Positions 8,082 through 14,229 of a DNA stretch of 15,934 nt are shown piece after piece. Position 1 is the stretch's first letter. Every line of letters begins with the position of its first letter. Under the pieces are notes generated by a model that had not been told where the DNA came from, searched no databases, and saw only the letters and a program-made list of their open reading frames with translations. The translations under genes and the position numbers were made by a program. This DNA is from an uncultured Oscillospiraceae bacterium (GTDB taxonomy: Bacteria > Bacillota_A > Clostridia > Oscillospirales > Oscillospiraceae), in assembly GCA_900769845.1 (NCBI GenBank), contig CAAGIF010000031.1, forward strand, positions 1 through 15,934, read 5' to 3'.

Positions 8082-9467
8082 TTATACTGCGTGGCCCTTG
8101 GCCCGGATCACTGCGATGACACCGTCCACGCACTGCCGACAGAGTTCCTCGCTTTGGGCTTCCACCATGACCCGGATCACCGGTTCCGTTCCGCTTTCCC
8201 GCACCAGGATCCGCCCCGAATCCCCCAGGCGGGCGGCTATCTGCGCCACTGCAGCTGCCACATCCGGATCCTTCTGGGCCGCAGCCTTATCCGCCACCCG
8301 GACATTTTTCAGGACCTGGGGATATATGGTCAATCCCTCACAAAGCTGACTCATGGTCTTCTTTTTCGCCATCATTACTTCCATCATTTTGAGGGAAGTC
8401 AAAATACCGTCGCCGGTGGATGCATATTTGGAAAAAATGATATGCCCGGACTGTTCGCCGCCCAGACGGCAGCCGTTCATCATCATATACTCGTAGACAT
8501 ACTTATCTCCCACCGCGGTCTTGGCGTAGTCAATGCCCAGCTCGTCGAAAGCTTTATACAGGCCAAAATTAGACATTACCGTGGTAACCACCGTATTGCC
8601 AAGGAGCTTCCCCCGCTCCTTCATATATTTGCCGTAGATGTAGAGAATGTGATCGCCGGTGATCACATTGCCCTTCTCATCCACGCAGAGGCAGCGGTCC
8701 GCATCGCCGTCAAAGGCAAATCCCACATCCAGTCCGTTTTCCACCACGAATTTCTGCAGGTATTCGATATGGGTGGAGCCGGCGTTGGTGTTGATGTTGT
8801 AGCCGTCGGGATCCGCGTTGATCACATAGGTCTTCGCCCCCAGGGCATCAAACACATTCTTGGCAATGTTCCAGGAGGCGCCGTTGGCGCAATCAAGACC
8901 GACCTTGACGCCCTTGAAAGAGTACATCCCCAAAGAGATCAGGTAGCCGATGTAACGGTTACGCCCCGCCACATAGTCCACGGTGCGGCCGATCTGTTCC
9001 CGTTTGGCAAGGGGCAGTTCCTCCCATTTGCGGTCAAACGCCACCAATTCTCCGTCCAGATATGCCTCCACCAGGCTGATCACGCTCTCATCCATCTTCT
9101 CACCGGAACCGTTGATCAGCTTGATTCCATTATCATGATAGGGATTATGGGAGGCAGAGATCATGATTCCACAGTCAAAGCTCTCGGTGCGGCACACATA
9201 AGCAACGGAAGGCGTGGTGGTAACATGCAGCAGGTAGGCATCTGCGCCGCTGGCAACCAGACCGCCCACCAGGCTGTATTCAAACATATAGCTGGACCGG
9301 CGGGTATCCTTACCGATGACGATCCGGGCAGGGTTGTCGCTACCGCTGCGGCGTTTCAGCTGGGTATAGTACCAACCAAGGAAACGCCCCACCTTAAAGG
9401 CATGGTCTGCGGTCAGATTTACATTAGCTTCCCCCCGGAAGCCGTCCGTTCCAAAATACTTTCCCAT
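8082..9467 (-). CDS. glmM: Phosphoglucosamine mutase
   Basis: Alpha-D-phosphohexomutase that interconverts glucosamine-6-phosphate and glucosamine-1-phosphate, on the route to UDP-GlcNAc for peptidoglycan. At 461 residues it is slightly longer than the usual 445-450. Visible are the N-terminal GKYFGTDGFRGEAN typical of GlmM, the phosphoserine loop ISASHNP with S106, the metal-binding DGDADR at 254-259, the sugar-binding GGEQSGH at 337-343 and the phosphate-binding RESGTEP at 424-430. The ATG shares a base with the stop of the preceding gene (TGATG), so the two are translationally coupled. No TTA, CTA or TCA codon occurs in the gene. Other phosphohexomutases are possible in principle, but the N-terminus favours GlmM. 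Confidence 0.96.
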   Translation of the reverse strand: MGKYFGTDGFRGEANVNLTADHAFKVGRFLGWYYTQLKRRSGSDNPARIVIGKDTRRSSYMFEYSLVGGLVASGADAYLLHVTTTPSVAYVCRTESFDCGIMISASHNPYHDNGIKLINGSGEKMDESVISLVEAYLDGELVAFDRKWEELPLAKREQIGRTVDYVAGRNRYIGYLISLGMYSFKGVKVGLDCANGASWNIAKNVFDALGAKTYVINADPDGYNINTNAGSTHIEYLQKFVVENGLDVGFAFDGDADRCLCVDEKGNVITGDHILYIYGKYMKERGKLLGNTVVTTVMSNFGLYKAFDELGIDYAKTAVGDKYVYEYMMMNGCRLGGEQSGHIIFSKYASTGDGILTSLKMMEVMMAKKKTMSQLCEGLTIYPQVLKNVRVADKAAAQKDPDVAAAVAQIAARLGDSGRILVRESGTEPVIRVMVEAQSEELCRQCVDGVIAVIRAKGHAV

Positions 9468-10129
9468 CAGCGCTGCTCCTTTCTGACAATGGTTCCGTCA
9501 CACTTGAAAATGCTGCTCTCTGGCACATAGCCCCGGACGCAGGAGGTGGGATAAATATTGCTGTTTCTGCCAACCACCGTACCGGGATTCAACACGCTGT
9601 TGCAGCCGATCTCTCCGAAATCGCCCACCATGGCGCCAAATTTTTTCAAACCGGTTTCGATCCGCTCCTTACCAAATCTGACCGTCACCAAACTTTTATC
9701 CGATTTTACATTGGAGGTAACGCTTCCTGCCCCCATATGGGCTTTGTATCCCAGGATGCTGTCGCCTACATAGTTGTAGTGGGGTACCTGAACGCTGTCA
9801 AAGAGGATCACATTCTTCAGTTCCACAGAATTGCCAACCACGCAATTTTCTCCTACCAGGGCGCTGCCCCGAATGAAGGCGCAGTGGCGGACCTCCGTCC
9901 CCGGGCCGATGATGCAGGGCGCGCCCAGATAGGCAGTAGGCGTAATCTTAGCCGTTTTGTGGACCCATACATCGGGAGATACTTCCCTATATTCATCCCC
10001 CAGCTCCGCACCGAGGCGGCAGATCAATTCTTTGATTCCACCTAGGCTCTGCCAGGGGTAGGAGAAGCCGGCAAGGTACTCCCCAGCCAGACTATGTTTC
10101 AGATCAAAAAGGTTCCGGGTCGTCAGCAT
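9467..10129 (-). CDS. Stand-alone GlmU acetyltransferase-like left-handed beta-helix protein
   Basis: A 220-residue hexapeptide-repeat protein resembling the C-terminal acetyltransferase half of GlmU, without the uridylyltransferase half. After an N-terminal cap (LFDLKHSLAGEYLAGFSYPW), repeats run from about 55 to 200. VPHYNYVGDSILG at 116-128 matches the GlmU segment that carries the catalytic histidine (here H117), and HMGAGSVTSN at 131-140 matches its NIGAGTITCN. Coupling to glmM by a one-base overlap suggests action on glucosamine-1-phosphate or a related sugar phosphate; that is inference. The longest frame begins at 10285, but a near-consensus promoter lies inside that extension, so the ATG at 10129 behind GGAAGTGAG is the real start. 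Databases may name it UDP-GlcNAc pyrophosphorylase-related; no nucleotidyltransferase motif is present. Confidence 0.85.
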   Translation of the reverse strand: MLTTRNLFDLKHSLAGEYLAGFSYPWQSLGGIKELICRLGAELGDEYREVSPDVWVHKTAKITPTAYLGAPCIIGPGTEVRHCAFIRGSALVGENCVVGNSVELKNVILFDSVQVPHYNYVGDSILGYKAHMGAGSVTSNVKSDKSLVTVRFGKERIETGLKKFGAMVGDFGEIGCNSVLNPGTVVGRNSNIYPTSCVRGYVPESSIFKCDGTIVRKEQR

Positions 10130-10133
10130 ACAG

Positions 10134-10142
10134 CTCACTTCC
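10134..10142 (-). promoter_or_regulatory. Ribosome binding site deciding the start of the GlmU-like gene
   Basis: GGAAGTGAG on the minus strand ends 4 nt before the ATG at 10129. It lies downstream of the promoter at 10175-10203, whereas the longer frame would start upstream of that promoter. Confidence 0.75.
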
Positions 10143-10174
10143 TTCCAAAAGATTTCAGAAATAACCGCACTCTT

Positions 10175-10203
10175 ACTATATATGCGTAGCCCCCTCTTGT
10201 CAA
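10175..10203 (-). promoter_or_regulatory. Promoter of the GlmU-like/glmM operon
   Basis: Perfect TTGACA (10198-10203) and TATAGT (10175-10180) on the minus strand are separated by exactly 17 nt. This is the strongest promoter in the window. Transcription would start near 10168, leaving a leader of about 38 nt with no room for a riboswitch. Confidence 0.85.
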
Positions 10204-10260
10204 CCATTTTCAACTTTATTTTTGCATAATTCAACTCTTTCTCCTGCAAGTCGGTAAAAA

Positions 10261-10292
10261 ATACCGCATGCCAAAGCCTTGGCATGCGGTAT
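10261..10292 (-). terminator. Intrinsic terminator after the CAP-lipoprotein gene
   Basis: A perfect 14-bp stem (10261-10274 with 10279-10292) with a 4-nt loop is followed in the minus direction by a run of T. It starts 3 nt beyond the stop codon at 10296. Confidence 0.93.
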
Positions 10293-10295
10293 ATA

Positions 10296-11051
10296 TCAGC
10301 CTGTAACCAGGCAGCAGATTACCAAAGATGCGCCGCTGTAAACGCCCACGCCTACGGTAGTATACGAAGGACTCATCAGAATATTTCTGTGGCTTTCGGA
10401 GCTCATCCACATATCCACAATGGCTGCCCCATCCCCGGATCCGTGAACCAGCAGTTCATCCGTCACCGATGCTCCGTAACCATAGTCCCCAAGCACAGTA
10501 GAGAAGTGCCTGCCGTCCGGTCGGCTGTGACTCCAATAGGAGGATGTCTCGTAGCCTCTCGCAGAAGCAATGGCGCACAAATAACTGTCAAAGGCCAGCG
10601 GAGAAAGCCCCGCCTCTGCCCGGTACTGATTGATCCGTTCCGCAATCTGCTGTTCCAATGCGCCCACAGCATAGCCGGAAATATCATAGAGGGTATCTTC
10701 CGGCTCTGTCGGTTCTGTTACCGGCGGCTGCGTAGGCGCAGTGGTTTCCGGCGGTTCTGTCTGTTTGGAGGAACTGCCCGATCCACCGGAAGCACCTTTG
10801 CTGCCGGAGGGCTTGGCACTTCCGGAGGAGGGTTTCTTTGCAGGTCCGGTCGTTTCCGGAACTGTCTGCTCCGTGGGCTGAGGGTCTTCTGTTTCAGTTG
10901 GCCGGGATGTTTCGGGAGAGGTTTCCCCCGTGGGATCCGTGGGGTCAACGGGAATATAGATCACCGTATCCACCCGGTAGGGATCTTCCTGTGTCCAGCA
11001 ACCCGGAAGCAAGATTGCCAAAATGCACAAAACAATCAGTTTCTTACCCAT
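10296..11051 (-). CDS. CAP-domain (YkwD/SCP-like) lipoprotein with Pro/Thr/Ser stalk
   Basis: Predicted surface lipoprotein of 251 residues. The N-terminus MGKKLIVLCILAILLPGC is a lipoprotein signal with the likely lipidated C18, although Pro at -2 in the lipobox is uncommon. Residues from about 20 to 125 form a low-complexity stalk rich in Pro, Thr, Ser, Glu and Gly, suited to spanning the wall. Residues from about 126 to the end are a CAP/SCP domain: IAERINQYRAEAGLSPL, the histidine in SYWSHSRPDGR, and SSESHRNILMSPSYTTVGVGV. Bacterial CAP proteins of this type are widespread; their activity is mostly unknown, so I assign none. The longer start at 11063 has AAGGA almost touching it; the ATG at 11051 has GAGG at 6 nt and is preferred. 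It lies about 20 nt after the dihydrouridine synthase gene, so it is probably co-transcribed. Confidence 0.88.
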   Translation of the reverse strand: MGKKLIVLCILAILLPGCWTQEDPYRVDTVIYIPVDPTDPTGETSPETSRPTETEDPQPTEQTVPETTGPAKKPSSGSAKPSGSKGASGGSGSSSKQTEPPETTAPTQPPVTEPTEPEDTLYDISGYAVGALEQQIAERINQYRAEAGLSPLAFDSYLCAIASARGYETSSYWSHSRPDGRHFSTVLGDYGYGASVTDELLVHGSGDGAAIVDMWMSSESHRNILMSPSYTTVGVGVYSGASLVICCLVTG

Positions 11052-11057
11052 TCTCTG

Positions 11058-11061
11058 CCTC
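11058..11061 (-). promoter_or_regulatory. Ribosome binding site deciding the CAP-lipoprotein start
   Basis: GAGG on the minus strand lies 6 nt before the ATG at 11051. It favours this start over the in-frame ATG at 11063 and puts the lysines of the signal peptide right at the N-terminus. Confidence 0.55.
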
Positions 11062-11072
11062 ATTCCTTCTTT

Positions 11073-12011
11073 TTACCAATCTGCCTGCAGCGCGTTATAG
11101 CGGGGCAGCGTGTGGAAAATATCCCGAACAATCTGCCGGTATTCCTCTACATCCGTGGTTTTTCTCAACTTTTTCCAAAGTTTTTCATGTTCTCCAAAAA
11201 GCAGTATCATATGCCGCCAGTTTTCTTTCATGCGGAATATGGCATTTCTCGCGCCGCCAAATTCTGCAATATACGCTTCCAGAAGGCTGTCATGAAACGC
11301 CTCCAGACGGTCTGCGGCAGCCGGATCCAGCATGGCGGGATCCCCCACCAACCCCCTGCCGATCATCACGGCGCCAATCTGGGGAAACTGCTCTTCAAAT
11401 GCCTTCACTTCCGCCAAATTCCGGAGATTACCGTTGTAGCAGAGGGGATTTTTGCTGTTTTCCAGTGCATAACGGAACAGTTCCATGTTCACATCCCCAT
11501 CGTAAAACTGCTTGCGTACCCGGGGATGAATGGTCAGTTCCTTGATCGGATACCGGTTATAGACCTCCAGAATCCGGATAAATTCCTCCGGGTCAGAGAT
11601 ACCCAGCCGGGTCTTAACGGAAATTGGAAGAACAGCCGCTGAAAATACCGCGTCCAGAAACCGGTCAAGGCTTTCCGGGTCTTCCAGCATGCCTGCGCCT
11701 TTTTTCTTGGCGACCACCGTACCGGAAGGGCAGCCGGCATTGAGATTCACTTCGTCATACCCCCTTCGCAGGCACTCCTCCGTCGCCCAGAGAAAATCCT
11801 CCGGAACTTTTGTCATCAACTGAGGAACTGCCCGGAAAGGGACAGAATCCGCCGGTGGGGTTTCCCTCGCCTCCCGGTGGGTCAGGCACCGATGGACAGT
11901 AGGTGAAATAAAGGGCATATAGTAAGCATCCACACCGCTGAAAAACCGGTGATGCTGACGCCGGTAAATGCTGTCGGTAATTCCCTCCATAGGGGCAAAA
12001 TAATAGCGCAT
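11073..12011 (-). CDS. tRNA-dihydrouridine synthase family protein
   Basis: FMN- and NADPH-dependent enzyme that reduces uridine to dihydrouridine in tRNA D-loops; 312 residues, typical for the family. The TIM-barrel start YFAPMEGITDSIYR carries the FMN-binding APMEG; the active-site cysteine is C94 in NLNAGCPSGTVVAKKKGAGML; K133 in SVKTRLG and H162 in LTIHPR contact FMN and substrate in homologues; IGRGLVGDP (218-226) binds the FMN phosphate. A helical C-terminal domain follows, ending in NALQADW. I cannot assign the subtype (DusB or DusC-like) or the target position from sequence alone. The ATG follows AAGGAG at 8 nt spacing. A long upstream gap holds an inverted repeat and a direct repeat, and no convincing promoter was found there. 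The CAP-lipoprotein gene follows in the same transcript. Confidence 0.93.
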   Translation of the reverse strand: MRYYFAPMEGITDSIYRRQHHRFFSGVDAYYMPFISPTVHRCLTHREARETPPADSVPFRAVPQLMTKVPEDFLWATEECLRRGYDEVNLNAGCPSGTVVAKKKGAGMLEDPESLDRFLDAVFSAAVLPISVKTRLGISDPEEFIRILEVYNRYPIKELTIHPRVRKQFYDGDVNMELFRYALENSKNPLCYNGNLRNLAEVKAFEEQFPQIGAVMIGRGLVGDPAMLDPAAADRLEAFHDSLLEAYIAEFGGARNAIFRMKENWRHMILLFGEHEKLWKKLRKTTDVEEYRQIVRDIFHTLPRYNALQADW

Positions 12012-12030
12012 CCAAGCCGCTCCTTTTTCA

Positions 12031-12050
12031 TAAATGGCAATTAAATGGCA
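12031..12050. repeat. Tandem TAAATGGCA direct repeat upstream of the dihydrouridine synthase gene
   Basis: TAAATGGCA occurs at 12031-12039 and again at 12042-12050, an 11-bp step (one helical turn), within 20-40 bp of the start codon. It could be a protein-binding site or chance. Confidence 0.4.
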
Positions 12051-12065
12051 GTTTATCGTTTCTGC

Positions 12066-12108
12066 AGGTCATTTGCACTTTTCTTGTTTCGGCAGAAAAG
12101 TATGACCT
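12066..12108 (-). repeat. Inverted repeat with 4-nt bulge in the leader of the dihydrouridine synthase gene
   Basis: AGGTCAT (12066-12072) plus ACTTTTCT (12077-12084) is exactly complementary to 12094-12108; the only irregularity is TTGC at 12073-12076, which would bulge out. The loop is 9 nt. No T-run follows on either strand, so it is not a typical terminator. It fits an RNA hairpin or an operator 55-97 nt upstream of the start codon. This is the main content of the gap 12012-12203, together with the rnjA terminator. Confidence 0.6.
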
Positions 12109-12159
12109 ATCGCGATTAGGTTAACTCCATTTTTGTCTTCTGTCTACATTAAAACACAA

Positions 12160-12185
12160 AAGCCGCCCTTTTTCAAGGGCGGCTT
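12160..12185 (-). terminator. Intrinsic terminator after rnjA
   Basis: An 11-bp GC-rich stem (12160-12170 with 12175-12185, core GCCGCCC/GGGCGGC) with a 4-nt loop is followed in the minus direction by TTTTGTGTTTTAAT-like sequence. It lies about 19 nt beyond the rnjA stop. Confidence 0.9.
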
Positions 12186-12203
12186 CGTTGGGTTTTATCC
12201 GTA

Positions 12204-13859
12204 TCAGATCTCCATGATAACGGGCAGGATCATGGGGTTGCGCTTTGTGGTTCTGTAGAGATAACCACTCAGATCGTTCTTGATCGCGGATTTTATGGTG
12301 GACCAATCCCGGACTCGCTTGCGGCTGCAGCGGTCGATGGCCTCCATGGCCACCTCACGCAGTTCCTCCATCAGCTCCTCGGATTCCTTCACATAAATGA
12401 ATCCTCTGGTGATGATATCCGGTCCGGTGATCACACTGCCATCCTCGGCGCTGATGTTGACACAGACAACGATCATACCGTCCTGAGCCAGGTGCTTTCT
12501 GTCCCGCAGCACCACACTGCCCACATCGCCGACGCCGGTTCCATCCACATAAACCTTACCGGAGGGTACGGGCGTTCCCGCCTTGCAGGTTTTTCCGGTC
12601 AGTTCCAGACAGGTGCCAATCTCTGCAACATGAATATTCTTCGGGTTCATGCCCATGGTCTGGGCCAGCTTGGAGTGGATCTGCAACATCCGCTGCTCAC
12701 CGTGGAGGGGGATAAAGAATTTAGGTTTTACCAGTCCATGAATGATCTTCAGTTCTTCCTGACAGGCGTGGCCGGAAACATGGAGTCCCTCGCTCTTCTC
12801 ATAGACCACATCCGCGCCCTTGCGGTACAACTCGTTGATGATCCGGGAAACCGCCTTCTCATTACCGGGAATGGCGGAAGCAGAGATAATCACCCGGTCG
12901 CCGGCGGTAATATCCACCTGCTTATGGGTATTGAATGCCATCCGGTACAGCGCGGACATATTCTCGCCCTGGCTTCCGGTGGAAACGATAACCTGTTTGT
13001 TCTTCGGCAGGCTCTTGATGGCGCCCAGATCCACGATGGTGCCGGGCTTGATCTTCAGATACCCCAGTTCCTGGGCGACTTTGATCATATTTTCCATACT
13101 CCGGCCAGTAACGGCTACCTTTCTGCCGTAGCGCTGGGCTGTGGCAAGGACCGCCTGGATCCGGTGCATATTGGAAGCAAAGGTGGTCACAATAATCCGG
13201 CTGTCGCAGTTTTTGAACTGTCTGTCCAAACCTTCGGCAACCACAGTTTCGCTGGGGGTATAGCCCTGGCGTTCCACATTAGTGGAGTCTGCCAGCAGCG
13301 CCAGCACCCCCTGATTGCCCAGCTCACCCAGGCGGGCCAGATCAATCATCCCCTCCGCAGCAGTAGGATCGATCTTGAAATCGCCGGTGAATACCACAGT
13401 ACCCACAGGGGTCTTCACCGCAAAGGCAACCGCATCAGCAATGGAATGGTTCACATGGATAAACTCCACAGTAAAGCAGCCCGCCTTGACCACATCACCG
13501 GCTTTGTGGGTGATGAGCTTGACGGTGTCCGCCAGTCTGTGTTCCTCCAGCTTCAGCCGAATCAGTCCGTTGGTCATGGCGGTGCCATGGATGGGACAGT
13601 TGATCTGCTGCATAGCGTAAGGAATGGAACCGATATGGTCCTCATGACCGTGGGTAATAAACATACCGCGAAGCTTTTTCTGGTTCGCCACCAGATAGGA
13701 AAAATCCGGAATCACCAGATCCACGCCGTACATTTCCTCATCCGGGAACCCAACGCCGCAGTCGATGATGATCATATCTTTTCCATATTCCAGAGCGGTG
13801 ATGTTTTTTCCGATCTCATCCAGTCCGCCCAGGGGAATAATTTTCAGTTTTTCTGCCAA
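12204..13859 (-). CDS. rnjA: Ribonuclease J
   Basis: Metallo-beta-lactamase/beta-CASP ribonuclease of 551 residues, matching the roughly 555 of Bacillus RNase J1. It has 5'-to-3' exonuclease and endonuclease activity in mRNA decay and rRNA maturation. Metal ligands are visible in HGHEDH (70-75), H138 in HVNHS and D160 in FTGDFKID; the beta-CASP motifs include SGHA (362-365) and PLHGEQRM around H386; the C-terminal domain carries DGSVITGPDIITRGFI. The longest frame begins at a TTG at 13925, but AAAGGAG at 13870-13876 lies inside that extension, pointing to a TTG at 13857-13859, which gives the usual (M)AEKLKIIPLGG. The TTG start and 10-nt spacing suggest modest translation. I use rnjA because one RNase J is visible; a paralogue elsewhere cannot be excluded. 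The leader is long and folded. Confidence 0.95.
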   Translation of the reverse strand: MAEKLKIIPLGGLDEIGKNITALEYGKDMIIIDCGVGFPDEEMYGVDLVIPDFSYLVANQKKLRGMFITHGHEDHIGSIPYAMQQINCPIHGTAMTNGLIRLKLEEHRLADTVKLITHKAGDVVKAGCFTVEFIHVNHSIADAVAFAVKTPVGTVVFTGDFKIDPTAAEGMIDLARLGELGNQGVLALLADSTNVERQGYTPSETVVAEGLDRQFKNCDSRIIVTTFASNMHRIQAVLATAQRYGRKVAVTGRSMENMIKVAQELGYLKIKPGTIVDLGAIKSLPKNKQVIVSTGSQGENMSALYRMAFNTHKQVDITAGDRVIISASAIPGNEKAVSRIINELYRKGADVVYEKSEGLHVSGHACQEELKIIHGLVKPKFFIPLHGEQRMLQIHSKLAQTMGMNPKNIHVAEIGTCLELTGKTCKAGTPVPSGKVYVDGTGVGDVGSVVLRDRKHLAQDGMIVVCVNISAEDGSVITGPDIITRGFIYVKESEELMEELREVAMEAIDRCSRKRVRDWSTIKSAIKNDLSGYLYRTTKRNPMILPVIMEI

Positions 13860-13869
13860 TTGTAAATAA

Positions 13870-13876
13870 CTCCTTT
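13870..13876 (-). promoter_or_regulatory. Ribosome binding site deciding the rnjA start
   Basis: AAAGGAG on the minus strand, 10 nt before the TTG at 13859. There is no ATG or GTG in frame nearby, so the start is a TTG, or the site would have no partner. Confidence 0.65.
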
Positions 13877-13904
13877 CCGTTTTCGCATAAAAGCGTACGA
13901 CAAA

Positions 13905-13964
13905 GCAGGCACCCGTTTTTCCCAAATCCGGCCCCGTATCGCTATCTTTTGGAAAAACGCCTGC
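13905..13964 (-). repeat. Long bulged hairpin in the rnjA leader
   Basis: CGTTTTTCC (13914-13922) pairs perfectly with 13951-13959, and GCAGG (13905-13909) with 13960-13964, giving 14 bp with a 4-nt bulge (13910-13913) and a 28-nt loop. It ends about 28 nt before the rnjA ribosome binding site. No T-run follows, so it is not a simple terminator. Confidence 0.6.
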
Positions 13965-13986
13965 ACAATTCTCTATATTTTGTTTG

Positions 13987-14005
13987 CGCGCCCAGCGAAG
14001 GCGCG
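13987..14005 (-). repeat. GC-rich hairpin in the rnjA leader
   Basis: CGCGCC (13987-13992) and GGCGCG (14000-14005) form a 6-bp stem with a 7-nt loop. The loop side (13992-13997, CCAGCG) can instead pair with CGCTGG at 14037-14042. Confidence 0.45.
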
Positions 14006-14018
14006 TATTTCATGTTGC

Positions 14019-14036
14019 CCGGGTCTGCCCACCCGG
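14019..14036 (-). repeat. Second GC-rich hairpin near the 5' end of the rnjA leader
   Basis: CCGGGT (14019-14024) and ACCCGG (14031-14036) form a 6-bp stem with a 6-nt loop, just inside the predicted transcript start for rnjA. Confidence 0.45.
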
Positions 14037-14049
14037 CGCTGGCACAGAT

Positions 14050-14055
14050 AGTATA
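14050..14055 (-). promoter_or_regulatory. Extended -10 promoter of rnjA
   Basis: TGTGCTATACT on the minus strand fits the Gram-positive extended -10 element (TRTGnTATAAT type). No good -35 box is visible. A start near 14043 would give an rnjA leader of about 185 nt. The intergenic stretch 13860-14229 holds this, the leader hairpins, an inverted repeat and the gdpP promoter, and no gene that I can support. Confidence 0.55.
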
Positions 14056-14072
14056 GCACATTTTCACCGGAA

Positions 14073-14078
14073 AGTATA
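14073..14078 (-). promoter_or_regulatory. Alternative extended -10 promoter of rnjA
   Basis: TGGTATACT on the minus strand, 23 bp upstream of the other TATACT. It also lacks a clear -35 box. The two may act as tandem promoters. Confidence 0.35.
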
Positions 14079-14103
14079 CCATGATTTTTTACGGATTCTT
14101 TTG

Positions 14104-14130
14104 GAATTCCCGTGGAATTTTTGGGAATTC
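14104..14130. repeat. GAATTCCC/GGGAATTC inverted repeat between rnjA and gdpP
   Basis: Perfect 8-bp inverted repeat (14104-14111 and 14123-14130), half-site centres 19 bp apart, with a third GGAATT between them. It lies between the divergent promoters, 13 bp from the gdpP -35 box. It fits a regulator binding site; the regulator is unknown. Confidence 0.5.
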
Positions 14131-14143
14131 AAAATAAAATCTG

Positions 14144-14172
14144 TTGCGTTAACCGCGCAAATTTGATATAAT
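14144..14172 (+). promoter_or_regulatory. Promoter of gdpP
   Basis: TGATATAAT is an extended -10 with perfect TATAAT at 14167-14172; 17 nt upstream is a poor -35, TTGCGT (14144-14149). Transcription would start near 14179, leaving a leader of about 50 nt. Confidence 0.7.
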
Positions 14173-14229
14173 GGCGTTTAAGGTATGGCTATTATGGAGT
14201 TGTATACAAAAAACAGGAGGCGATCATCT

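Noticed and set aside
8022..9530. A 502-codon plus-strand frame antisense to glmM
   Set aside because: Same cause: mirror of glmM codon use. It even runs through the glmM terminator and has no ribosome binding site of note.
10130..10285. A 52-residue N-terminal extension of the GlmU-like protein
   Set aside because: The TTGACA-17-TATAGT promoter and a strong ribosome binding site lie inside it, and its start falls within the preceding terminator.
10680..10970. Repeat-like Pro/Thr/Ser coding region resembling a minisatellite
   Set aside because: The stretch is low in complexity at the protein level, but no exact nucleotide repeat unit recurs; it is the stalk of the CAP lipoprotein.
12012..12203. 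A riboswitch or T-box leader before the dihydrouridine synthase gene
   Set aside because: I see no known riboswitch core, no T-box sequence and no terminator with a T-run. Only the inverted and direct repeats remain, so no class is assigned.
12492..13865. A 457-codon plus-strand frame antisense to rnjA
   Set aside because: It is codon-aligned with rnjA, whose catalytic motifs are all present on the minus strand.
13860..13925. A 22-residue N-terminal extension of RNase J, or a small leader peptide
   Set aside because: Its only start is a TTG inside the leader hairpin loop without a ribosome binding site, while AAAGGAG lies downstream of it. Family length also fits the shorter form.
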